Part shown: positions 52,562-64,000 of the stretch, one piece after another
Layout of the letters: each line of letters opens with the position of its first letter
How positions within the stretch are numbered: the stretch's first letter is position 1
Origin: Clusia tigrina
Lineage: Eukaryota; Arthropoda; Insecta; Diptera; Clusiidae
Assembly (NCBI GenBank): GCA_920105625.2
Contig: OV050030.1
Span: 72,060,900 to 72,124,899 of the forward strand
Reading direction: 5' to 3'
Length of the DNA: 64,000 nucleotides
Notes under the pieces: model-generated
Seen by the model: the letters and a program-made list of their open reading frames with translations, nothing else
What the model was told of the DNA's origin: nothing
The model's database searches: none
Made by a program: the position numbers and the translations under genes

Positions 52562-53364
52562 TTAAATGAAGTTTTTTGACATAACATTTTCTAATATACT
52601 AAAATAACTACTATCTACTATCTGTATGGCAGTTTCTTCCAATATATTATCCGCTCGCTGTCCGTTGCACATTAGCACTTTACTTGTATTGTAACACATC
52701 CACTTATTGCCAATGTTAATGCTGTCATCGCGAACAAAGATTTTCCTGGTGTTATCCATAGTCGATAATTTTGCTTTCAGTTGCAGCAGCGCCACCTTAT
52801 TCTGTTGTCTTTCCGCACTTAAGTCCTTTTCAATGAAAATCATAGTACCACTCAACTTTTTTGCGTTTTCAAAACTTCTTCAGACATTTCATCTGAATCT
52901 AGTTCAGCCACCATTCCAAATTTGCCATTATGCTCATGTAGCTGTCGAACTTTTCTCACTTTTACTTGTTGCATTTGCAATTTTTCCTTGAACCATTTTT
53001 CAAAGGCATTTCGAGGTGGTCCAACATTAGTGAGTCCTTTAACTATTACATTTCTCTTCTTACTCTGCTCAATTAAGCGCGAAAGTTCTTTTCGATCAGA
53101 TTCACGGTCTTTTTTCATCAGTGCTAGTTCAGTCTTAAGTTCTGCATTCTCTGCCTTTAATTCAGATATTTGACTTTCAATATAGGTTTTAATTATTTCG
53201 ATATCGGGTTTTGTTGCAACTTTTTCAAATTCTTCTTCGAATTTTAATTTCATGCTGTTAATAGCCATCACAATATCCGACAGCGATGGCTCCGGAGATG
53301 TTTGTGCCAACTTGCGTTTAGCAGAAGTTTGCGCAAACACGGGGGTGGTTTGCGCATTATCCAT
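52562..53364 (-). pseudogene. Element F ORF1, unit 4
   Basis: Copy of 36710-37512 with the same frameshift near 52855. It has Ser for Ala in EPSLSDIVM and keeps TQKS where unit 3 has SQKS. Confidence 0.7.
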
Positions 53365-53793
53365 TTCAAACTTTTGCTAAAAAATATGGTAGCACCTAAT
53401 ATGACAGCACTTTGTTTATAGTATTTCGGGCGCGAAAAATGTTCCGCTTGCTTCCACACACAATGGTCCGGAGCAGAGGAGGTCTTTAGGTGGTCCCCTC
53501 CTTCCAAGTCAGTCACCTGCGTAGCAACGATGAACGGGCAATAGCAGGGCCTCCCAGCAACAGTCTCAATTGGCACCAACAAAACAACAACAGCAAAAGG
53601 GCGCGAGACAGTCTACACCAACCACAACAGCAGCAGCAAAGGCGGTATAACTGGCGTAATGAATTTATATTACTTACAGATCCTCTTAATTCAACGGCAC
53701 TCAAGCGTCAGCTGTTAAAATTTCACCCAAATTCATCGATTAGTTTATTTGTTGTAGTCGTTTGAAGTAGGCAACTTTTGTGTTTCTTGAAAA
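53365..53793. other. Element F leader and CAA/CAG-rich stretch, right copy
   Basis: Counterpart of 37513-37924 with the same 91-codon Gln-rich open frame on plus (53490-53765). Confidence 0.3.
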
Positions 53794-55002
<1,209 letters not shown>

Positions 55003-55013
55003 TCGTATATATA

Positions 55014-55220
55014 TGTAATGTCTTTATAAACCACGAGTTTACTTATCAGAGTTCAGTGCTAGACTGATTGTACTTTATTTAGTTTAACTTTGCTTAGGCT
55101 TAATATATAACAATGTAACAGTACGTATATAAGAACTAATAATACATATGAATATAAGAGAGAGAAGAGTATATAATGGGAATATTTACAAAAGACAAAT
55201 AACCCAATAGGAATACTACA
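55014..55220 (-). mobile_element. 3' LTR of Gypsy element, right copy
   Basis: Same 207-bp LTR as 39191-39397, again with the purine tract beside it. Confidence 0.65.
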
Positions 55221-55553
55221 ACTCTCCACTCTAAATGAAAAATATACTCAAAACTAATATATACTCATTTATTTAAATATTTAATTCATAGATATTTAAA
55301 TTCTTAGCCATATATTACAATAATGTATATCAGTTAACATTGGAATTAAGTCCTCAACAGATGAAGTACAATAATAATTGTATAATGATTTCAATTAAGA
55401 TAATTTATGTATATAAATTAAATTATAATCAGCTTCAATTCCAGTACTTCCTGTTTCCTTTTTACAATGTTAATCTTAATAAATAAAATTCAATCAAAAT
55501 TCAACAATTCATTTTGTTGTTACTCACAATATTCAATTTCAAAGAAAAAAAAC

Positions 55554-56797
55554 CTACTCTTTATAATTAATTTTATTTTTTCGTTCACGCAAGCGTCCCT
55601 GCGGAATTTCTGGTAATTCACCATCCTCACCGCCCTCCGAGATTTTCGAGTCCACAACTTGGTTTGCACTGGTTTCCGGGCCTGCCGCTGTATCTTTAAG
55701 AGGATCAGAATTATTTAGGGTGTCAGAACTACGATTAGTGACCATTTGGTCGATGTGACGTTTGATCAATCTATTGGTTTTAGAGATTGTGCAAGTATAC
55801 GTTCGTAATCCTAGCCGCTCTTTTACTGTTGCCTCTTGTCAATTACTCTTGTTTGGGTCGGAATAATCTCGAATGAATACTGGTGCACCTTCTTCGAAGA
55901 TCATATCTCTAGAACCTCTATGGTTCTTCACGTTGTTAAGTAGCTTTCTTTCGATTTCACACTTTACTAGAGGTGGTTTGAATAACCTGTAGTACAATGC
56001 TTCATAGCTCTATAGGCAAAAAGAAACCTATCGATTATAACATCTAAATCTTCACAATTGTCACTGGTGAAGTTTGCTATCAGGGACTTCTTAAATGTTT
56101 TTATAAAATTTTCTGCTTGACCGTTTGTAGCAGGAAAGCCTGGTGGGTTTAACATATGTTTTATGCTATTCTTTTTTAGAAAATTTTGAAACTCGCCTGC
56201 CGTAAACTGGCTACCGTTGTCGCTAACCAAAATGTCAACTAAACCGAACCTACTGAAAATTTCTCTTAGCTTTGTAACTATAAAAGCAGTTGTGATATGT
56301 TTGGTTTTAAAAATTTCAACCCATTTTGAATATGAATCTACTACTATGAGGAAGTAACTATTTTTTATAGGTCCCGCAAAGTCTAAATGAATTCGACACC
56401 AAACGGAAGTCGTTGGCGTCCATGGAATTAGTCCACTTTTCTCTGGACTTGGTTGCAGCTTTTTGCACGAAACACAATTGGAAATTAATGTCTCTATGTC
56501 CTTATCTATATTAGGCCACCATATATAGGATCGAGCTAAAGACTTAGTTTTTACGATGCCCATATGGGAAGCATGTACCTCAGTTAAAATTCGTTTTTTT
56601 AAACTGTTAGGAATTATACTTCTAAATCCCCATAATAAACAACCATACTCCACGGAGAGTTCTGAGCTTTTGTTCTGGAATCCTAGAAAAGTTTCACTTT
56701 TCAATGAACTTAACTTTCCACTTTCCACAGCTTCTTTCACCTTTGATAGACAAGGGTCTCTTGTAGTTTCCCTAGCAATTTTTTTGAAATTTAAATG
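55554..56797 (-). pseudogene. Gypsy integrase, right copy
   Basis: Same HHCC and DDE motifs as the left copy. Asn-Ser replaces Asn-Cys in PIKNxYF, and Val replaces Leu in ILTEVHAS. The frame break after TTGYSNHL is shared. Confidence 0.85.
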
Positions 56798-57223
56798 TTA
56801 CTCATTAATTGCTGAAATGAAATTAATATAGTTTTGTTCTATATCCTCGTTTAGATTGAGAATTTGCGGTAGTCGGGATAGATTGTCAGTAAAGTTTTCG
56901 GAACCTGACAAAATCAATGCCCATCGCTGTATTCGAGCTGCTGCCATCACAGGTAAAGCCTTGTTTTCTCCGAAAATGGATAAAAGCTGTTTGTGATCCG
57001 TTTGTAAGACAAACTTATTTCCTAGTAAGTATTGTCTTAATTTTGTGACAGAGAATACTATAGCCAATGCCTCTTTTTGGATTGTACTGTAGTTATGCTC
57101 GGCTGGTGAAAGTGCCCGGGAAACCAATGCAACAGGTTTTCGAGTACCGTTAGGATGATCATGAGACAAGGTTCCAGCTATTGCCACATTGGATGCATCT
57201 GTTTCTAGAACTATTGGACAACT
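56798..57223 (-). pseudogene. Gypsy RNase H, right copy
   Basis: The open part (57187-56798) gives the same protein as the left copy. The upstream deletion and frameshift are shared. Confidence 0.85.
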
Positions 57224-57253
57224 AGGATTGAATAAATTTTGAATAATAATTTA

Positions 57254-57937
57254 CTAGTCCGATAAACGCACGTAGTTCAGAAATATTCTTGGGAACAGGT
57301 TGGGAACAACTGCAGAAACCCTGTCTTTATTTTTGGACAAACCATTTTGATCAATGTCAAATCCCAAGTACGAAATTTTTCTTTGAAAGAAAGAACATTT
57401 CTGTGCATTTAATAATAACCCGACGTTTTCAAGTTTCGCCAGCACTCTTTCAATTGTCTTAATGTGTTTTTCTAATGAATCTCCCGAAATCACTATATCG
57501 TCTAAATAACATACCACGTTAGGAATACCACGTAAAACATTTTCAATCGTCTTCTGAAAAATTGTAGACGCTGGCTTAGCGCTAAAAGATAATCTTGTGA
57601 CTTTAAAAATGCCCATGTGCGTGCTCCATGCACACAATAGTTGGGAACTTTCGTCTAACTCCAACTGGTTGTACGCATTGGACAAGTCCAACTTAGTAAA
57701 GTAAGGGCCTTTGAGTGAAGCGAATATCTCTTCTATTCTCGGTAGTGGGTATTTTACTTCCAAAAGATATTTATTAATAGTCGACTTGTAATCGCCGCAT
57801 ATACGCAAGTCGCCGTTTGATTTCAAAACCGGCACCAATGGCGTGCCCCAATCTGAATCATCTGCTAATACTAAAAATCCTTTCTCCACTAATTCACCAA
57901 GTTGGCATTCTATTCTACCACGCCATGCCAAGGGCAA
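57254..57937 (-). pseudogene. Gypsy reverse transcriptase, right copy
   Basis: Here motif A is KLDLSNAYNQ (Asp kept, codon GAC at 57688-57686) and ICGDYKS is the usual form. RLSFSAKPAS replaces the conserved RLPFGVKPAS of the left copy, so each copy has lost different conserved residues. YLDD is present. Confidence 0.88.
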
Positions 57938-57979
57938 GGGTCTTGGCTTGCAAAAAATGGGTCTAACATTTTCTTTTAA

Positions 57980-58395
57980 TTCTCATTTTATTGAACATTA
58001 TATTTCCCTAACCCACTGCTAAAAACGGTACGGAATTTGTTTTTTAATTCCGACTCTACCTCTTTTAAGCTAACTACAGGGCTTATTTCCATACCAAAAA
58101 ATGACAAAAATCTCGGCCTAAAATGGGACGACTACGCGTCTTGCTAACTATTATTTTTAATTTTTTTTTCTGATTACGATATGTTATACTTGCACAAAAC
58201 TCACCCATAGTGTCAATTGCATCGCCATTATATGTAAAGAAATGATCCTTGCACTGGTATAGTTTCGTTGCTTGAAAATGTTTGTTGTAATGCCCCCTCG
58301 AAATTAGAGAACAGGCTGCGCCAGAATCCAGGACAAATTCAAGCTGAACACCATCAATTTCAGCATTAAGGATAAAAGGAGGGGGCGGTGTTGAC
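57980..58395 (-). pseudogene. Gypsy protease, right copy
   Basis: LDSGAACSL is conserved. A 4-bp deletion near 57990 and small deletions near 58105 shift the frame, unlike in the left copy. Confidence 0.7.
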
Positions 58396-58897
58396 TGTTG
58401 TTGTTATTGACATGATCTCTGCCAAGATGAACTGCTTTGCTGCTACTACTGCCGCCGCTGCTTCTGCCTGCTTGAAACGCCCCATGCGCTTTGTTACTGC
58501 ACTAACCTCAAAATTTTCTTGTTGCATATTTGCATGTACTTTGGCCTCTGTCATTCTTCAACGCTTTTTCGAGCGTTAGGTTTTATCCTCCTCACACAGC
58601 CTTTCGGAAGCTCTTCCTTCTAATCCTGTCACAAACTTGTTGAGCACAAAAGAATCGAATTGTGTGCTAAATTTGCAGTTCCTCGCTAACTTTTTTAAGC
58701 GAGTAATCCAGTCAGAAACTGACTCTTCCTTAATTCTGGATGCGTCAAACAATTTTTGGCGTAACTTTTACATTATAGGTGATGGTGCTATTATATCTCC
58801 GGATACGGCTCCTGACACAGACGCAAAAACAGCAAATTATTCCTTGCGCCAAAACAATTTTCAAATTGTAACGATTGCCAACGTCAAAATAAAGTGA
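58396..58897 (-). pseudogene. Gypsy gag C-terminal part, right copy
   Basis: Same as 42571-43095 but missing 16 bp near 58473, which shifts the end of the gag frame. Confidence 0.5.
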
Positions 58898-58917
58898 GGT
58901 TGGGCATAAATCTCCAA

Positions 58918-59010
58918 AAGGTGAATCCACTCAAAGTCGTAGTAAATCCACCCAAAGTCGTGGTAAATCCACCCAAAGTCGTGGTAAATCCACTCAAAGT
59001 CGTGGTGTGT
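58918..59010. repeat. 21-bp minisatellite, right copy
   Basis: Four units ending GTCGTGG or GTCGTAG; one more unit than the first block of the left copy and no extra diverged block. Confidence 0.8.
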
Positions 59011-59063
59011 CCGCTACGGACGCTGGCAACGAAAAAGACTTTTCTTTCTCTCTGTTCTCTGGT

Positions 59064-60027
59064 TAAAACTACATTCCATTTAGTTTCCTTAGCGATAGCC
59101 AACATCATTGTTTTAAAACTGCAAATTTATGATGAACAAAACTTTCGGAAAATAGTTAACGATTTTGAAAGTAATAAGAAAAGTTTTTACACAACAACTT
59201 GAAAAAATTGTAAATCGTTTATCAGTGATTCTAAAAGGGATTGAACCAGGAATTAATCCAAGTGAAGATACAAGAAGCACTAGCATGTGAATGTTTAAAA
59301 ACTAGGTCAGTGTACTCGTATAATATAATTAATAGAAAGAAGACTTCACAACCACTATACTGAGTAGAGGTAGAACCAACCACAACAAAGATGCACACAA
59401 ATGAGACACACCCTACATAACTTAAGGTAACGATTACATATGACAATCTTGGTAGAAGAAAACGTTGTAGAAATATGAAAAATACCAGACTTGATTGACT
59501 GTGGTGTACTAAAAATATGCATCGTAATCAGTTAAATGCAATATCATGATATTATTTATCTTCGAGCCACTCATCCGTAATAATAAAAGTCATTGATTTA
59601 CGTGCAAACAATAATATCTAACATAGTTACAAACTGGGTAAAGTTTCGCAAGTACGTCAGTTCTAAATTTAACCAAAATTTACCAAACCAGTTTACAAAT
59701 AGACAAAGCTGTATTAGCTTTTTCCAACGTTCTAAGAAAAGCTGCACACTATTCCACACAAACACAAACTAAATTCTATTAAAAAAATAAGAACGTCAAT
59801 TGAAATTCTACATAGTGATAAGCATGCTAGACTTATACTCACAGGGTGGCAGTTTGAAATCCTGCCCCGGGCTTGATCCCAAAAATGATTCTTTCTAAAA
59901 AACATTTTCTCTTCGAATCGAAGGCCTCAGTAGCTTGTACTCAATCCCCTAAGCCTTTGCAGTTTTAATTGAATATGTTGTACGATATAATATTAATAAG
60001 AAAATTGCGAAGGGAGTGACAAAATAG
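59064..60027. other. No recognised gene, right copy
   Basis: Counterpart of 43421-44383, including the T-arm-like stretch near 59848-59866. Confidence 0.35.
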
Positions 60028-60880
60028 TAGATCGTGGCATCACTCAAAAGTCAAATGGAAAAATGCAGTTCAAAAGTTCGCGGAACCTTAGATCAAGAGA
60101 AGACTAAATTATCCTCCTCAACAGCACCTGACTATTCTTTATGGAAACAGACCAAAAAACTTGAAAATATCGATTGGCTCGAGGTTCCCGTACGTACTTA
60201 TAGCAGCAATTGGGCCAAATCTGATGTACTTTTGTTGAACATCTAATTACAACAATGTACCACTCTCACTATTGACTAGTCAAGCTACTACAAGGACCAC
60301 AAAAATACAATTCAGACACGTTACTAAAGTAATAAACAAGCAATTACACCCGAGAAGGGCACCTAGATATGAGCTCATAACTAGTAAGATGATTATTGGG
60401 CTTCCAGGATTTGCAGCAGAATTTGCAGGCATTTACCTACATATAGAATCCAGTACTCCCACTTGATATTACCCGAAAGCGTAGAAGACCCCGTAAATCA
60501 CCGTGATACCTAAACCTAGTAAATATCCAACGCTTCTATCCACTTAGAGGCCCATTAGTCTCATACCAGGGCTGTCAAGCTATTTGAACAATTATTTTTG
60601 TGAAGTTGCACCCATGTTTAGAGAGCTATAATGTAATCCAACAACACCAATTTGGATTCCGAGAAAAGCATGGGACGGTTGAACAAGTAAAATTAATTGT
60701 ACCAGAGAAACATACTGTTCTATAGAGCAAAAAGTATTTCCATGCAATATTTTTAGTCGTAGTTTAGGCATTTGACAAGGTTTGGCACGAGGGACTAATA
60801 AACAACATAAAAAAGCTACTGCCTGTAAGCGTTCACGAACGCTTTAAATGATTCTTAATGAACAGAGTTCTTAACCGGTC
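60028..60880 (+). pseudogene. Jockey-like LINE RT remnant, right copy
   Basis: Same decay pattern as 44384-45240, including the motif A Asp loss; APRYELITSKMI replaces APGYELITSKMI, and one base is missing near 60432. Confidence 0.65.
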
Positions 60881-61003
60881 AAGTACATAGGAGTCTATAA
60901 TATAGGAGTAGGTATTATATTTGTGGATTGTAGATAGAAGCTTATTCAGGTACGAAACTAATTTCGCTGGATTATCACCACATCTCAATATAACTTCCTT
61001 TTC

Positions 61004-61016
<13 letters not shown>

Positions 61017-61062
<46 letters not shown>

Positions 61063-61099
61063 AATATATATAATATATATAAATATATATATATATATA
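61017..61099. repeat. (TA)n microsatellite with interruptions, 83 bp
   Basis: Counterpart of the 272-bp tract at 45367-45638; about 190 bp shorter. Confidence 0.95.
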
Positions 61100-61202
61100 C
61101 ATATGGGATAATAGTTTCTCCTGATATGAAACTGATTTCGCGGGATTATCCCTACTCCTATTTAATATATTGTTTCGAAATTGCCCTCTTGACAATTTAT
61201 TC

Positions 61203-61489
61203 TGTTACGAAATTGCCCTTCTGGCAATTTACTCTAACTCTCAATATTCGGATTCATACCACTGGCTTGTGTAGTAATCAGACAATCGCTGGTTAAATTA
61301 AAATAATTAGTGTTATTTAATTATTGCAATTTACATATTTAATATTAGTCTTAAAGTTTAGTTTATTACAATTTACACTTGATATTTTTGAATTTAAATA
61401 AACACACTAAAAATCTAACTCGCCGGATATTCTGTATACGACCCCTGGAGCCGCTGAGTTTACCCCGGCTAGAGAAAATAGTCGTTACA
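61203..61489. mobile_element. Probable solo LTR, right copy
   Basis: Counterpart of 45737-46023, again 287 bp and flanked by ATTC (61199-61202 and 61490-61493). Confidence 0.5.
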
Positions 61490-62029
61490 ATTCTATGTAT
61501 GTACATTTATGTATATTATATTATAATTATAAGTATGAAAATATATAGTAGTATAAAAATGTGTATATGTCCAAACCTATTCCCCGGAGTTGAGCGGTTT
61601 TCGATCAACCTTATCTTCCAAGTGTTGTGATAATCTCCAGTTCTTGTTCTTGGGCGGCACCAGGCTATTCTTGGAACTAGTTGTGGTGATGATCGATCGA
61701 TGTTATGGAGCTACTTCATTCATTTCCCCACAGACCACTACACAATGCAAATGATGATGAAGATATACGAATAGTTTACGATGGATACCTTGTCGCCGAA
61801 TATTGTTGTGATCGACGGATGTGTATATTTCCTATTTCATGGTGGAGTGCTGTCAATTGGCTGATCTAATCTTCCGCTGCTGTTATTTTGTATGCAGGAG
61901 AAATGGTCGCATGTTGCGAGGACGTCTAGCTCTGTTATTATGCCAAATTTTGCATATGACGAATGCATGGAACTGGCGACGATGAAGTATCCTTGTATGA
62001 TTATAAAGTAATTTTTCAATATGCAGTCT
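61490..62029. other. No recognised gene, right copy
   Basis: Counterpart of 46024-46563; homology to the left copy ends at 62029. Confidence 0.4.
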
Positions 62030-62400
62030 TACATATTGAACAACTTAATGTTAAGCTTAAAGCTAAGGCACTAACGGCTAGGGTTTTCGGCCTATATTTT
62101 ATTTTATTGTAGTTGATGCGTTAAATTTCAAAAAAATTTTCGGAGGATCTTAGTATTTTCTCAGTGATCAAATAAATTTCAGGTACTTTTTCAATATAAG
62201 TTATGAAGAATCTATTGCCTTCGGCGCTTCTGTGTTGTGAGTTAGAATCAAGCTACCTACGCGTAGTTGACTCACAGCACCGACTCCTATTAAATTCATT
62301 AAGAACGCACATATTTTTAGGGTGCAAATATTGTAAATGAATAGTATTTATGCATTAATTATCATGTAAGCTTTTAGGGTATTACAGTTCCGCAGTCGAT
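62030..62400. other. Single-copy stretch, no recognised gene
   Basis: An imperfect inverted repeat (GTTGTGAGT...ACTCACAGC) encloses CTACGCGTAG near 62235-62278. Nothing else stands out. Confidence 0.35.
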
Positions 62401-62538
62401 TCGACGAGGGCAGCGTAATGCACCGTTGCCACTTTTCAAGTAGATCAGTGGACTTGAGCCACTGACACCAAATAACAACTGCGTAACTGGAACACCAGAA
62501 AAGTCAAGACGTAGACTGTAATGTTCAGCTGTAGATAG

Positions 62539-62712
62539 TATATAAGAACTAGTATTTTAAGAATAGAGCTCTCTTGTGATTGGAAACTTAGAATAGTGCA
62601 GTGTTTATTTAACAAAGTGGTGTAGGTTTTACAGGTTACCGCGACAGGACATTCCAGAGGACGTCTCTCGCCGACAAGCAGATAAAGACCCCAACATTTT
62701 GGCGCAGCCGGT
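62539..62712 (+). promoter_or_regulatory. TATA box and PBS-like site (possible LTR 3' half)
   Basis: TATATAA at 62539-62545 lies about 150 bp before CCCCAACATTT, which is followed by TGGCGCAGCCGGT at 62700-62712. TGGCGCAG followed by a CGGT-like stretch resembles the primer-binding site complementary to tRNA-Ser used by some Gypsy elements. So 62.4-62.7 kb may be the 5' LTR of a plus-strand element. The left LTR edge was not found and no gag-pol follows. Confidence 0.4.
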
Positions 62713-62816
62713 CTAAAGGACCTATTGGAGCAATCCCAGGGCAAGGAACCCTGAAGCAGCGAGGCATCCTGCAACGAATTCGAAGGACCTCATCTAAGGA
62801 CACTGTGGAAAAAAGG

Positions 62817-63890
62817 ATGTCATCGGGAAAAATAATGGTGAGTAGAGTGTATAGTAGCGTAAAATAAGTAGATACTTCTCCGACCCTGAAGGCGCCGTAG
62901 CGCTGGTCAAAGAAGTTGCGACAAAAAGGCGCGTTTGCGCTGTTGCAAGCAGCTTTGTATGGCAACCATAAACCGTCAGTATGATCGGACGGTCTATGTA
63001 TGTTCATCCTAGCTGTGAGGATTTTTTTTGTAGGGGCTTTGAGTTTGTTTGTCGTGAGGGACATTTGTATTGTTTATTAAGCCATGCCATCTGTATTGGA
63101 GACATTTAAATTATTTTTATAATTTATGTTTTAAAAAACAAACATGGAACATTTGATTTGAATATTTGGCATTTTGAGATTAGGGTATTAGAAAAAAAAA
63201 ATATTTGTTTACAACACGTGTTGTGCATCAAGTTTATGTAGTTCGGAAACTACAATTTGCGTAGCGACGTTAAAGTAATTTTACGTACTGAAAATACGAA
63301 GCATGCAAGCATATCATTGTGCGAAAATGAAAATGCGTATGATTCTACGGTAAAATTTCCTTCTTTGGGTATGAATGTTTTTGGAAATAATTTTGTGAAA
63401 CTTCCGCGGAATTATGAGAAATATTTTGAAAAAAAAAATTTTTTTGTTTGTTACTATTAATATAAGTATAATTTTTATGCTAGTGAAAGTATAATTGTTG
63501 TACTAGAATAAGTATAATCTCGGTATATAGTTTATTTCCGCGGCATTACACTAGGGAAAAATGGAAACGAAATTGTGTTGAGTGAGAATTTAAGCACTCA
63601 CAATTGTTTTATTTTTCTCTTTGCTTTTAAAGAAAACAAAAGTTGGCAATGAACCTGGAAGCACTAAGCGACAAACGAAGGATATAACGTCGTTACTGAA
63701 GGACGGAAAGCGGTTTGGGGCTAGAAAAAGAGGAGGAGAGCAAACGCGGGAACGGAAGCGACTGGCGTATTTGAGGAAAATACTGGAGGAACAGCAAACT
63801 GTGGAGGTCCCTATGCCGTGGGATCAGGCTAATAGATTGTGGCAAGAGGTTAATAGTATATTTGTTATTCATAATTTGTTAGTTTAATTA
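62817..63890 (+). CDS. Possible two-exon small protein
   Basis: The ATG at 62817 opens MSSGKIM, followed at once by the donor-like GTGAGT (62838). An acceptor-like pyrimidine-rich CTTTGCTTTTAAAG ends at 63632. Joined, the phase is kept (0), and the second exon (63633 to about 63887) is open to TAA: about 91 residues, strongly basic (SLLKDGKRFGARKRGG, then RERKRLAYLRKILEEQ), ending in a hydrophobic stretch. AATAAA follows at about 63925. A donor-like GAGGTTAAT near 63849 leaves open further exons beyond the window. I recognise no family. It may be a spliced product of a retroelement leader or a small host gene; RNA evidence is absent. Confidence 0.3.
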
Positions 63891-64000
63891 CCTTAACTTG
63901 TTTTTAAAAAAAAAGAATTGTTTATTAATAAAATTTATAAATATAAAGAGAAAGAAAACGAGTTTGTACCATTTATTACGGCGTCATAGATAAGAATTTG

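Overview
This window looks like an insect genome, probably a higher fly. That rests on the mix of APE-type LINEs, Ty3/Gypsy, BEL/Pao, mariner and PIF/Harbinger elements, the AT-rich composition and the long (TA)n microsatellites; the species cannot be named from the sequence. I find no convincing host protein-coding gene. Almost everything recognisable is a transposable element, mostly decayed, and most of it lies on the minus strand.

Layout. 1-8.0 kb: an LTR-retrotransposon gag remnant with a decayed zinc knuckle, a LINE ORF1 remnant, two tandem-repeat blocks, then AT-rich DNA without a recognisable gene. 8.0-21.8 kb: a four-layer nest. A PIF/Harbinger transposase pseudogene is split by a LOA-like LINE (LOA1). 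LOA1 is split by a second, internally deleted LINE (LOA2), and LOA2 is split by a third, nearly full-length LINE (LOA3). Target-site duplications support each layer: 11 bp, 13-14 bp, and 13 bp with one mismatch. The two inner insertions hit the same codons of the LINE's own ORF2.

22.1-37.5 kb: a second type of APE-type LINE (element F), with a mariner remnant in its 3' part and a roughly 1.6-kb insert in its endonuclease. A 4.6-kb segment of it is triplicated in tandem (23370-27980, 27981-32596, 32597-37228). 37.5-46.6 kb: a mariner transposase pseudogene, a Gypsy element with its 3' LTR, a jockey-like RT remnant, (TA)n tracts and a probable solo LTR. 46.6-49.1 kb: a spacer with BEL/Pao, mariner and Gypsy fragments. 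49.1-62.0 kb: a second copy of 32921-46563, carrying its own indels and substitutions. 62.0-64.0 kb: a TATA box, a PBS-like site and a possible two-exon small ORF.

These genes do not form a cellular pathway. The interest lies in the insertion history: apparent same-site self-insertion by a LINE family, the tandem and segmental duplications (real or assembly-made), and the predominance of minus-strand elements, which would suit a piRNA-cluster-like locus.
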